DNA of 64,000 nt from NCBI RefSeq assembly GCF_900111825.1, contig NZ_FOJM01000006.1:220506-284505 (forward strand), read 5' to 3'. This DNA is from Pedobacter suwonensis (lineage in GTDB: Bacteria; Bacteroidota; Bacteroidia; Sphingobacteriales; Sphingobacteriaceae). How positions within the stretch are numbered: the stretch's first letter is position 1; every line of letters begins with the position of its first letter. The translations under genes were made by a program, and so were the position numbers. A model generated the notes under the pieces. It had not been told where the DNA came from. It worked only from the letters and a program-made list of their open reading frames with translations, and did no database searches. Of the stretch, positions 8,223-15,116 are shown in pieces.

Positions 8223-9752
8223 ATGAATATGAAAAAGCTTTACAAGCCAAAATTTGGTACTAATGGATTCAAAACAATGGTATTTGTTTTGGCAGGAACA
8301 TTAATTTTTAGTTCATGTAAAAGAACAACTATTATCGAATACAATGAAGCTGGATATAATTCTGGTAACGGATCTGGTACAGGTACAAATCCAGCTACTG
8401 GATTTACTAAACCAATAGTAGAAGTTGCAAACGGAAGTATTACGACCAACACTAAGTGGACTAAAGACAAAATTTACAGACTTAATGGTTTTGTTAGAGT
8501 GGGAAGAGATGCAAAAAATAAAGCAGGCTTAGCAGCAATTGAAGGAGTTACCTTAGAGATTGAAGCGGGTACGGTGATTATCGGCGACAGAGAGACAAAA
8601 GGTACTTTGGTTGTACAAAGAGGAAATAAATTAATTGCCGAAGGAACTGCATCTCAACCAATTATTTTTACTTCAGAACGTGCTCCGGGATTACGTGAGC
8701 CAGGAGATTGGGGTGGTGTTGTATTATGTGGAAAAGCAACTAACAATCAATCAGGTGGTGAAACCGAATTAGAAGGCGCTTACGAAGGCTGGCACGGTGG
8801 CACGGTTGATACAGATAATTCTGGTATTTTAAAATATGTAAGAATTGATTATGCTGGTACGCCGATTAACCCTAACCAGGAGGTTAACTCATTAACCATG
8901 GGTTCAGTAGGTTCTGGAACTGTAATTGATTACGTGCAATGTTCTTATGGTCTAGATGATGCTTTTGAATGGTTTGGTGGAACTGTAAATGCGAAACACT
9001 TGATCGCTTACCGTGGGCTTGATGATGATTTTGACGTTGATTTTGGTTTCCGTGGTACCGTACAGTTTGCTATTGGCATCCGTGATGCAAATTCTGCCGA
9101 CCAATCTGGTTCTAATGGTTTTGAAGTTGATAATGATGGAACTGGATCAAGTGTTACACCTTACACATCACCTCAGTTTTCTAATGTAACTATTATTGGC
9201 CCAAAGAAAGACAGAACCAAAACCATTTCAACTCAATTTCAAAATGCAATGCATTTGAGAAGAAATAATAAAATAAAAATCTACAATTCTGTATTTACAG
9301 CATACCCTAATGGATTGTTTATTGATGGGGCAACCACTTTGGCAAATGCTGCAAATGGCGAATTAGTATTAAAAAATATTGTTTTAGCAGGTGTTGATGG
9401 TTGGGGAGCAAACGGTTATGGTACAGGAGGTACAACAACATTCCCTAACCCAGTGGGTGTTGAAACGAAATCAACTGGCAATGTAGGTACGCAGGCAATT
9501 GATGTTTGGTTTAAAACAGCATCATTTGGAAATGAAACATATGGGAAATGGCAGGATTTAGGAATCGATGAAACTATTTTTGATTTAGGTGCTACTCCTA
9601 AATTCACATTAAATACGGGGTCAATTTTATTAGCAGGCGCTAGTTTTACAGGCTTAACTGGTTTTGATGTCGTAACTTATCGTGGTGCATTCGGCACTTC
9701 AGACTGGACATCAGGTTGGGCTAACTTTACGCCTCAAACTAATGTCTATTAA
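8223..9752 (+). CDS. Beta-helix-type surface lipoprotein paired with the TonB receptor
   Basis: A 509-residue predicted lipoprotein: the N-terminal hydrophobic stretch ends in LIFSSC (Cys about residue 32), then a Gly/Ser/Thr/Asn-rich linker (about 42-60). The remainder has repeated short beta-strand patterns typical of right-handed beta-helices (VTLEIEAGTVIIGD ... IIFTSERAPG ... VRIDYAGT ... NVTIIGP). An Asp-rich segment (RGLDDDFDVDFGF, about 265) may bind a metal. No catalytic motif is recognised. It follows the TonB gene by 27 bp, shares its promoter and ends before a bidirectional terminator. By position it replaces SusD, so a ligand-binding or tethered-enzyme role is plausible but not shown. 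ATG 8229 is an alternative start. Confidence 0.85.
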   Translation: MNMKKLYKPKFGTNGFKTMVFVLAGTLIFSSCKRTTIIEYNEAGYNSGNGSGTGTNPATGFTKPIVEVANGSITTNTKWTKDKIYRLNGFVRVGRDAKNKAGLAAIEGVTLEIEAGTVIIGDRETKGTLVVQRGNKLIAEGTASQPIIFTSERAPGLREPGDWGGVVLCGKATNNQSGGETELEGAYEGWHGGTVDTDNSGILKYVRIDYAGTPINPNQEVNSLTMGSVGSGTVIDYVQCSYGLDDAFEWFGGTVNAKHLIAYRGLDDDFDVDFGFRGTVQFAIGIRDANSADQSGSNGFEVDNDGTGSSVTPYTSPQFSNVTIIGPKKDRTKTISTQFQNAMHLRRNNKIKIYNSVFTAYPNGLFIDGATTLANAANGELVLKNIVLAGVDGWGANGYGTGGTTTFPNPVGVETKSTGNVGTQAIDVWFKTASFGNETYGKWQDLGIDETIFDLGATPKFTLNTGSILLAGASFTGLTGFDVVTYRGAFGTSDWTSGWANFTPQTNVY

Positions 9753-9775
9753 GATTTTTAGGATTTAATTTAAAA

Positions 9776-9811
9776 GAGGCTGTCTCATTTATTTTGAGAC
9801 AGCCTTTTTTT
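9776..9811. terminator. Bidirectional intrinsic terminator
   Basis: GGCTGTCTCA (9778-9787) and its perfect complement TGAGACAGCC (9795-9804) around a 7-nt loop, with seven T on the right and an A-rich left flank. It separates the lipoprotein gene from the convergent lysine-rich protein gene. Confidence 0.9.
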
Positions 9812-9814
9812 AAT

Positions 9815-10141
9815 CTATTTTAATTCCGCCTCTTCTTTTTCCGTCACTTTGGCTTTTTTGGTAACGGTTTTTACTGCTGAGGATTTTGTTGGCTTTTCTT
9901 TAACGGGTGGTGCAGCTTGTTCTTCTTCCTTAATAAACGGCACAATAGAATCATCTACAGCAGGAATAGTTACCTTTTTAGCAAGTTGTTTGGCAAACTT
10001 CTCAATTACTTTGTCGATTTTTTTTGCTTTGCCATATTGATTAACTAATTCATTAAATGCAAAGGTTAATTTCGATTCTAATTCTTTACGTAGCTTTTTA
10101 TTGGTCGAATGATTTTTCGACTTGGATTTATTCTTTTTCAT
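9815..10141 (-). CDS. Small lysine-rich basic protein, unknown function
   Basis: A 108-residue protein with no signal peptide or membrane helix. The N-terminal 20 residues are almost all Lys/Ser/Asn, residues about 20-55 form a helix (LESKLTFAFNELVNQYGKAKKIDKVIEKFAKQLAKK), and the tail alternates Lys/Glu/Ala/Val/Thr like a histone H1 or Lys-rich linker (KPTKSSAVKTVTKKAKVT). Nucleic-acid binding is a guess from charge only. On its own strand a TACTTTTG box (10159-10166) lies 17 bp upstream of the start, preceded by TTAAC-like repeats with 11-bp spacing but a 12-bp gap. Confidence 0.8.
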   Translation of the reverse strand: MKKNKSKSKNHSTNKKLRKELESKLTFAFNELVNQYGKAKKIDKVIEKFAKQLAKKVTIPAVDDSIVPFIKEEEQAAPPVKEKPTKSSAVKTVTKKAKVTEKEEAELK

Positions 10142-10158
10142 CTACTTATGGGTTTTTA

Positions 10159-10205
10159 CAAAAGTAGAAAAACAGAAAGTTAAGTTAATATTATGATTAT
10201 GTTAA
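10159..10205 (-). promoter_or_regulatory. Promoter of the lysine-rich protein gene with phased TTAAC-like repeats
   Basis: On the minus strand, TTAAC (10201-10205), ATAAT (10190-10194) and TTAAC (10179-10183) start 11 bp apart and are followed, after 12 bp, by TACTTTTG (10159-10166). The spacing differs by 2 bp from the two best sites in this window, so the assignment is weaker. Confidence 0.45.
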
Positions 10206-10286
10206 CACTCAGATGGCTGCTTAACATACAAAATATTTGTCATAACTTAGGTTAAATTGCATAGACTGGTATTTAATCGAACAAAT

Positions 10287-10439
10287 ATGAATTATCCAAT
10301 AGTAATAGGCGTTGCAGTTCTGGTCATTATTTTAATTATTTATCTGGTCGTCAGAAACCAAAAAGACAAAAAGGAGTTTGAGGAGGAGGTAATCCAATCA
10401 GAACTTCCCGCGGAGAAAGACGATAAAGAGAATAATTAA
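10287..10439 (+). CDS. 50-residue single-pass membrane protein
   Basis: A small protein with one transmembrane helix (YPIVIGVAVLVIILIIYLVV, residues 3-22) followed by a charged, Lys/Glu/Asp-rich cytoplasmic-type tail. An upstream in-frame TTG at 10257 would add ten residues, but the ATG at 10287 puts the helix right at the N-terminus and is preferred. Its stop codon overlaps that of the convergent gene: both stops are read from the same TTAA at 10436-10439. No family is recognised. Confidence 0.65.
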   Translation: MNYPIVIGVAVLVIILIIYLVVRNQKDKKEFEEEVIQSELPAEKDDKENN

Positions 10440-10711
10440 AAAGCATTTCCTGGTGCTACTTCACCACCTAAATCCAATGTATTTTGAAAGGCCTCCAGGT
10501 AGCCCAACAAATGGCGTTCTGCATTGGCATAAGAGGTAAATGTGGAAGCCGGTACATTGGCTTCCTGTCCGCTGGTATTTTTAAAGTGCGAACTGACCTG
10601 AAATGTAAAGGTTTTGTCGTCATTAATTGGAGATAGAATCCTGGCCTTTACCGGATAGCCGTGAATTTCGACAAAGAATTCCTTAATAACAGTATAGATG
10701 ATGGCGGCCAT
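10436..10711 (-). CDS. Conserved-looking 91-residue hypothetical protein
   Basis: No signal peptide, membrane helix or known motif. Predicted alternating strands (FFVEIHGYPVKARILSPI, KTFTFQVSSHFKN) followed by a helix (SYANAERHLLGYLEAFQN) suggest a small alpha/beta fold. The ATG at 10711 gives the whole frame. A four-unit TTAAC array lies 67-104 bp upstream, but in the orientation pointing away from this gene. No function can be assigned. Confidence 0.75.
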   Translation of the reverse strand: MAAIIYTVIKEFFVEIHGYPVKARILSPINDDKTFTFQVSSHFKNTSGQEANVPASTFTSYANAERHLLGYLEAFQNTLDLGGEVAPGNAF

Positions 10712-10777
10712 GTGTTTTTTCAGATTAACCCTTAAAAATACGGTAAATAAAGTGTTAATATACTTCTTATCGATAAG

Positions 10778-10815
10778 ATAACATCATCTTAACTTATGGT
10801 TAACCTTAGCTTAAC
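10778..10815 (+). promoter_or_regulatory. Four-unit phased TTAAC array
   Basis: ATAAC, TTAAC, TTAAC and TTAAC start at 10778, 10789, 10800 and 10811, each 11 bp apart. It lies between the start of the 91-residue gene and the 3' end of the transglutaminase-like gene, both on the minus strand. On the plus strand a TTCATTTG (7 of 8 matches to TAnnTTTG) follows after 11 bp, which would drive an antisense transcript. Which promoter it controls is unresolved. Confidence 0.5.
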
Positions 10816-10827
10816 CTGTCCGGTCTT

Positions 10828-12036
10828 TCATTTGTTGCCAGGCTCATAAGCATATACCACCTCATACTTCAGGTTTTTCAGGTTGGTGGCAATTTGCCCT
10901 ATTTTTAAGTTTTGTGCCTGAGGGGTAGGTTCACAATAAGAATATTTTTTGCCCTTATAAGTAACTGCTTCACCCACTGGTTTGTCAAACTGTACCGCAA
11001 TGGTTAAATGTTTGGGGTATAGTAATGCAATCATTGGCAGGTTATATATTTCCTTTACCAGGTAAAAGAATAATGCGGCCCGGTCGTCGCAGTCGCTATA
11101 TGTACTCAATAAAGTTTGTTCCGGAGAAAAGCGTTTTTCCTTACCATAGTTTTCATTGTCATCTTCATATAGAAAGCCATAACGTGTAAATCTCATCAGG
11201 TAGTCCACACCTTTTTTCTGATCCATGTTTTTCAGATTTTCTTTCAGTGTGGGAATAAGAGAACTGTACGTTTCTCTGCTCAGCGGGATATTGAAATAAC
11301 TCTCAAAATCAACTACCGGATAATTTTTAAAAATGGTCTGTACATCCTGATTAACTTTAAGTTTAAAATGATGTATTTTCTGTCGGTAGCTAAATTCAAT
11401 GTCTTTTTCCTCGTAACTTTCAGGCTTAAAATCGGGCATTCTGGTTACCTTATAGGAAAATGGATTCTTGGCTTCTGGTATTGATATCTTTATCGGTTTG
11501 TAAGCATCGGCCTGTTTAAATAGTTTGCCGTAATCATGGTAGTTCAGGTATGTAAACTTTTGCCCGTCAATCATAAAAAACGGAATATCGCTGATGTCTT
11601 CTTCGTTTCTTACATAAAAAATGACCTGGTCGTTGCCTACCGCCAACCTTGCATCGTAGCCGCATTTACTTAGTAAAAACCATTTATATAATGTATATCC
11701 AAAATAGTTGTTGGCTTTGGGACTAATCTGTTCTGCTGTTTTGCGGATCAGTTGATAATAAATCCAGTCGTTTAAATTAAATTTTTTCTGGTACGTTTCT
11801 AAAGATGAGATAAGGGAAGCGTATCGTCCGGAAGAGACCTGATGATAAAAGTTCGAAACTGCTGAAGCTGTTGCCGTTTGAGGTATGGGAAAAACTATTG
11901 TGGAATCGACATTGAAATTAAAAGTTCCTTCGTAAAAATCGAAAGCGTATTGTTGTCCCTTTGAGCTGATGGCATTTGTCATCAGGCCAGCGAACAAAAT
12001 AGTCCTCAAAATGTAGATGTAAATTCCTCTTTTCAA
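10828..12036 (-). CDS. Secreted transglutaminase-like cysteine-protease-fold protein
   Basis: A 402-residue protein with an N-terminal signal peptide (KRGIYIYILRTILFAGLMTNAISSKGQ). The C-terminal third has the Cys/His/acidic layout of transglutaminase-like domains: YSDCDDRAALFFYLV (Cys about residue 320), YPKHLTIAV (His about 350) and YSYCEP near 375. The preceding part is beta-rich and unassigned. These domains can be proteases, peptide ligases or inactive scaffolds, so the activity is not predicted. It is probably periplasmic or surface exposed. On its own strand a TTG, a 19-bp gap and TAAATTTA precede the start and may be its promoter. It stands alone, between two phased TTAAC arrays. Confidence 0.8.
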   Translation of the reverse strand: MKRGIYIYILRTILFAGLMTNAISSKGQQYAFDFYEGTFNFNVDSTIVFPIPQTATASAVSNFYHQVSSGRYASLISSLETYQKKFNLNDWIYYQLIRKTAEQISPKANNYFGYTLYKWFLLSKCGYDARLAVGNDQVIFYVRNEEDISDIPFFMIDGQKFTYLNYHDYGKLFKQADAYKPIKISIPEAKNPFSYKVTRMPDFKPESYEEKDIEFSYRQKIHHFKLKVNQDVQTIFKNYPVVDFESYFNIPLSRETYSSLIPTLKENLKNMDQKKGVDYLMRFTRYGFLYEDDNENYGKEKRFSPEQTLLSTYSDCDDRAALFFYLVKEIYNLPMIALLYPKHLTIAVQFDKPVGEAVTYKGKKYSYCEPTPQAQNLKIGQIATNLKNLKYEVVYAYEPGNK

Positions 12037-12222
12037 ACCGCGCCATATTTGGTTACATTAAATTTACTTATTATTAATACAAAATCAACAATTTCTTTAT
12101 GAGAACCATTTAGGCTGTCTTAATATTGTGTTAACATAGTGGCCGGCCTGCTAAAGCCTGAGTTTTTTCATATCAATTACTGATGTAAGCAAATTTCGTC
12201 AGTCATTAATAAATTTCTATAA
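12037..12222. other. Intergenic stretch upstream of the transglutaminase-like gene
   Basis: Contains the likely minus-strand promoter of the transglutaminase-like gene and a weaker 11-bp-phased pattern at 12108-12135 (on the minus strand TTAAC, TTAAG, TAAAT). No reading frame or repeat of note apart from the small-RNA unit that follows. Confidence 0.5.
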
Positions 12223-12267
12223 ATAACATTTCATTAATACCAATTTAACATGGCCAGCCTACTTTTG
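12223..12267 (+). promoter_or_regulatory. Phased TTAAC repeats and -7 box of a small RNA
   Basis: ATAAC (12223), TTAAT (12234) and TTAAC (12245) start exactly 11 bp apart; after exactly 10 bp comes TACTTTTG at 12260-12267 (TAnnTTTG). The geometry is identical to that in front of the TonB receptor gene. The next annotated gene on this strand is almost 2 kb away, so the promoter must serve an intergenic transcript. Confidence 0.65.
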
Positions 12268-12272
12268 TGGCA

Positions 12273-12346
12273 TAAATATTTGGTTAGTATTTATAAAGTT
12301 TAGGTTAGTTGATAATAAAAAACCCAGATGGATGTCTGGGTTTTTT
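12273..12346 (+). ncRNA. Predicted ~75-nt small RNA
   Basis: The start is placed about 6 nt after the TACTTTTG box and the end at a strong terminator (AAAAAACCCAGA, loop TGGATG, TCTGGGTTTTTT at 12317-12346). The body between is AT-rich, unstructured and has no start codon followed by a plausible frame. A regulated promoter, about 45 nt of single-stranded body and a 3' terminator hairpin is the usual build of a trans-acting bacterial sRNA. The terminator could also serve the convergent acyltransferase gene. No family is recognised. Confidence 0.55.
12317..12346. terminator. Intrinsic terminator, sRNA 3' end and acyltransferase gene
   Basis: Perfect 12-bp stem AAAAAACCCAGA / TCTGGGTTTTTT around TGGATG. 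T-rich on both strands, so it can stop the plus-strand small RNA and the minus-strand acyltransferase transcript whose stop codon is at 12358. Confidence 0.88.
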
Positions 12347-12357
12347 ATTGCCTTAAA

Positions 12358-14109
12358 TTATAAGTTTTTGCCGAGTTTTTCCAAAATTTCTGCTGGAATA
12401 CTGTGGGTATCAACCACTAAGAAACCATCTAAACAATCAGAAAACTTAGGGTCGATATTGAATGAGATGATCTTTGCATTCAGGTTCATGTACTGCCTCA
12501 ACAATACCGGGATTTTAATATGCGTGTTTTCGATGTCTCCGATAATGCTGTCCAGATCTTTGAAAGATTCGCTGCTGTCAACCAGGGTATCGGTAGAAAT
12601 AGGCAATAAATCGGCTTTAAATTTGTTTCGCGGTTTAACGTATTTGGCCATTTCGTAATCGAAATGGTTCTTGGTGATGTAATCTACAATTAAAGCCTTG
12701 CTGAATTTCGAGAAATTATTACTGATACTTACAGGACCGAACATATAACGGTACTGTGGATTATCGATCAGGTATTTTAAAATCCCTTTCCATAACAGGA
12801 ATAGGGGAAGTGGTTTACCCTGGTATTCTTTTCTGATCCATGATCTGCCCAATTCAATACCTTGTCTCAACATCGGGTAGAATTGATCTTTCATTTTAAA
12901 GAGTTCAGAAAGGTAAAAACCACGGCGTCCCATGCTTTCTAAAATCTCATCACCTTTTCCAATCCGGTAAGCTCCTACAATATTTTCTAAATCTTTATCC
13001 CATATAAATAAATGGTTATAGTAAATATCGTAATTATCCAGGTCGATTTTTTTATTGGTGCCCTCGCCAACCTCACGGAAAGTGATTTCGCGTAAACGGC
13101 CGATTTCCCTTAAAATATTAGGGATTTTTAAAGTTGGGACAATATATACCTCATAATTTTTCTCCGTCCAGACCCTGAAATCTTCCAGAGCTGCTACCTC
13201 ATTTTTAATCAGGAGCCTTGAGGTTTCTTCAATTACCTCCGCAGGTTTCTTTTTAATTTTAAACAGGTTTAACGGGTTAAAGAGTTTTTTCTCAGTATCT
13301 AAACCAATACCAAGCGCGTAGGTACGGGCTCTTAAAAAGTCCATTAGCTTATTGCTGCTGTTCATGTGCGAAATTTCAGAAACGGCTATTGGCTTACCAA
13401 TCCGGACCTTGATGGTTCGTCCATGTTTGTTTAAAAATTCTGAAGGTAGCTTTGCCGTGCGCAGGGTAGGGTGTATAAAGCTCAAAATATTAAAGAAAAC
13501 GCCATTATTACCATGGAAATAAATCGGTACAACGGGTACTTTAGCTTTAGCAATCAGTTTTCCAACAACAGGGTGCCACATCCTGTCGGTTACCTGCTGA
13601 GCATCTAATTTAAAAGTAGATACTTCTCCGGCAGGGAAAATACCAATCGGTGTTCCGTTTCTGAGCAGGTCAAACGTAGTTTTTAATCCGCTGATGCTGG
13701 AAGAATGCTGCACATTTTCGAAAGGATTAACCGCCACAAAAAACTCATCAAGGTTTGGTATTTTTTTCAGAATAAAATTGACCATTACCTTGGCATCTGG
13801 CCTAACCGTACACAATAGTTTAACCAGGGCCAAACCTTCTACACCGCCATAAGGGTGATTTGCAATAGCGATAAAAGGTCCTGTTTTCGGGATACTATTT
13901 AAGTCATCATCGTCGAATTCTATAGAAACACCAATGGTTTCCAATATCTTGTCTACAAATTCTAAGCCTTTAAAGTGTTGATTTTGAGCAAATACATCAT
14001 TAATGTCGTTCAGTTTCATGATCTCCATCATCAAACCTGCTAAACCTGGCACACCTAGCTTATCTATCTTTGTTGCTTTCGCAAACTCAGATGTAGTTAT
14101 GATTTTCAT
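12358..14109 (-). CDS. olsF: Two-domain acyltransferase, OlsF-type (ornithine/glycine lipid synthesis)
   Basis: A 583-residue fusion. Residues about 60-290 are a PlsC-type O-acyltransferase: NHPYGGVEG carries the catalytic His, and GIFPAGEVS matches the FPEGTRS motif. Residues about 320-560 are a GNAT-like N-acyltransferase of the OlsB/hemolysin-like type (YNHLFIWDKDLENIVGAYRIG ... GFYLSELF). This order is that of OlsF, reported to make ornithine lipids in Serratia and Flavobacterium in two steps: N-acylation by the C-terminal domain and O-acylation by the N-terminal domain. The frame extends to 14160, but the ATG at 14109 (MKIITTSEFAKATKI) is preferred; on this strand a TATTTTTG box lies about 50 bp upstream. 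Single gene, divergent from the HhH gene. The amino-acid head group is not predictable. Confidence 0.75.
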   Translation of the reverse strand: MKIITTSEFAKATKIDKLGVPGLAGLMMEIMKLNDINDVFAQNQHFKGLEFVDKILETIGVSIEFDDDDLNSIPKTGPFIAIANHPYGGVEGLALVKLLCTVRPDAKVMVNFILKKIPNLDEFFVAVNPFENVQHSSSISGLKTTFDLLRNGTPIGIFPAGEVSTFKLDAQQVTDRMWHPVVGKLIAKAKVPVVPIYFHGNNGVFFNILSFIHPTLRTAKLPSEFLNKHGRTIKVRIGKPIAVSEISHMNSSNKLMDFLRARTYALGIGLDTEKKLFNPLNLFKIKKKPAEVIEETSRLLIKNEVAALEDFRVWTEKNYEVYIVPTLKIPNILREIGRLREITFREVGEGTNKKIDLDNYDIYYNHLFIWDKDLENIVGAYRIGKGDEILESMGRRGFYLSELFKMKDQFYPMLRQGIELGRSWIRKEYQGKPLPLFLLWKGILKYLIDNPQYRYMFGPVSISNNFSKFSKALIVDYITKNHFDYEMAKYVKPRNKFKADLLPISTDTLVDSSESFKDLDSIIGDIENTHIKIPVLLRQYMNLNAKIISFNIDPKFSDCLDGFLVVDTHSIPAEILEKLGKNL

Positions 14110-14202
14110 ATAATTCTTAGATTGTTGATAGGCAAAACCTATGCAGTTTTGCAATTCCAAAAATAAGATTTATATTTATAATCCACATGTCATATCGCAT
14201 CA

Positions 14203-15111
14203 ATGAGAATTTGGTTCAACAAAAATTTTGGTGTTAGCAAAAGTGAATTCAACGGGCTGTTGTTCCTGGTCTTTATTATTATTGTGATTAAGGCTATCCC
14301 GATTTTGTGTACCCATTTCCAGCCGGTTTCGAAGGATGATCCTGATCTTTTGGCGCAGATTCAACAGATTAGTATAACAGACAAGGCGTATGATCATGTT
14401 GTTCGCGACAGGATTGAAGCTTCCAGTTATAAAAAAATAGTCAGACTTTTTAAATTTAACCCCAACACTTTAAATAAGGAAGGTTGGGAAACTTTAGGCT
14501 TATCGGCAAAACAGGCCCAATCGGTTGTAAACTATACGGCTAAAGGTGGCAGATTTTACAAACCCGAAGATCTTCAGAAAATGTATACCATTTCGCCGGA
14601 AATGTATAAAAAGATATTGCCTTATGCACATATACCCGAGTCAACTAAGGTGTACAAAAATGACCAGCTTTCTGAAAGAAAAGAACATGTGAAAAAAGCT
14701 CTTGTAATTGTTGATATTAATACGGCAGATTCTACACAATTGGATGAGATTAAAGGTATAGGCGAAACTTTTGCACGTAGAATTATTAAATATAGGGAAC
14801 GTTTGGGTGGTTTTTACAAAAAAGAGCAGCTTCTTGAGGTTTACGGCTTAGACTCCGTTAAGTATGCGGAGATTAAAGACCAGATTAAAATTGGCAATAC
14901 ACCGCTAAAAACAATCAATATCAATACGGCAGGTTTTAACGATTTAAAGCGTAGTCCATATCTGAGTTTCAAACAGATCAATGCCATTATTCAATATCGC
15001 AGGCAGCATGGCCATTATACAGGTGTAGCTGATTTAAAAAAGATCATTTTATTAAATCAGGAAGTGATCGATAAGATTACGCCTTATATTTCTTTCCAGA
15101 AAGAATATTAA
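14203..15111 (+). CDS. ComEA-like helix-hairpin-helix protein with N-terminal membrane anchor
   Basis: A 302-residue protein with one hydrophobic helix (FNGLLFLVFIIIVIKAIPILC, about 17-37) and then at least three helix-hairpin-helix units: FNPNTLNKEGWETLGLSAKQAQSV, VDINTADSTQLDEIKGIGETFARRIIKYRERLGGF and ININTAGFNDLKRSPYLSFKQINAIIQYR. The GIGETFA turn is the non-specific DNA-binding loop. ComEA is the periplasmic DNA receptor of natural transformation; this protein has extra HhH copies and is longer, so DNA binding outside the inner membrane is likely but a role in competence is inference. The ATG at 14203 is 93 bp from the divergent acyltransferase start. The stop codon abuts the repeat array. 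Confidence 0.85.
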   Translation: MRIWFNKNFGVSKSEFNGLLFLVFIIIVIKAIPILCTHFQPVSKDDPDLLAQIQQISITDKAYDHVVRDRIEASSYKKIVRLFKFNPNTLNKEGWETLGLSAKQAQSVVNYTAKGGRFYKPEDLQKMYTISPEMYKKILPYAHIPESTKVYKNDQLSERKEHVKKALVIVDINTADSTQLDEIKGIGETFARRIIKYRERLGGFYKKEQLLEVYGLDSVKYAEIKDQIKIGNTPLKTININTAGFNDLKRSPYLSFKQINAIIQYRRQHGHYTGVADLKKIILLNQEVIDKITPYISFQKEY

Positions 15112-15116
15112 TTTTT

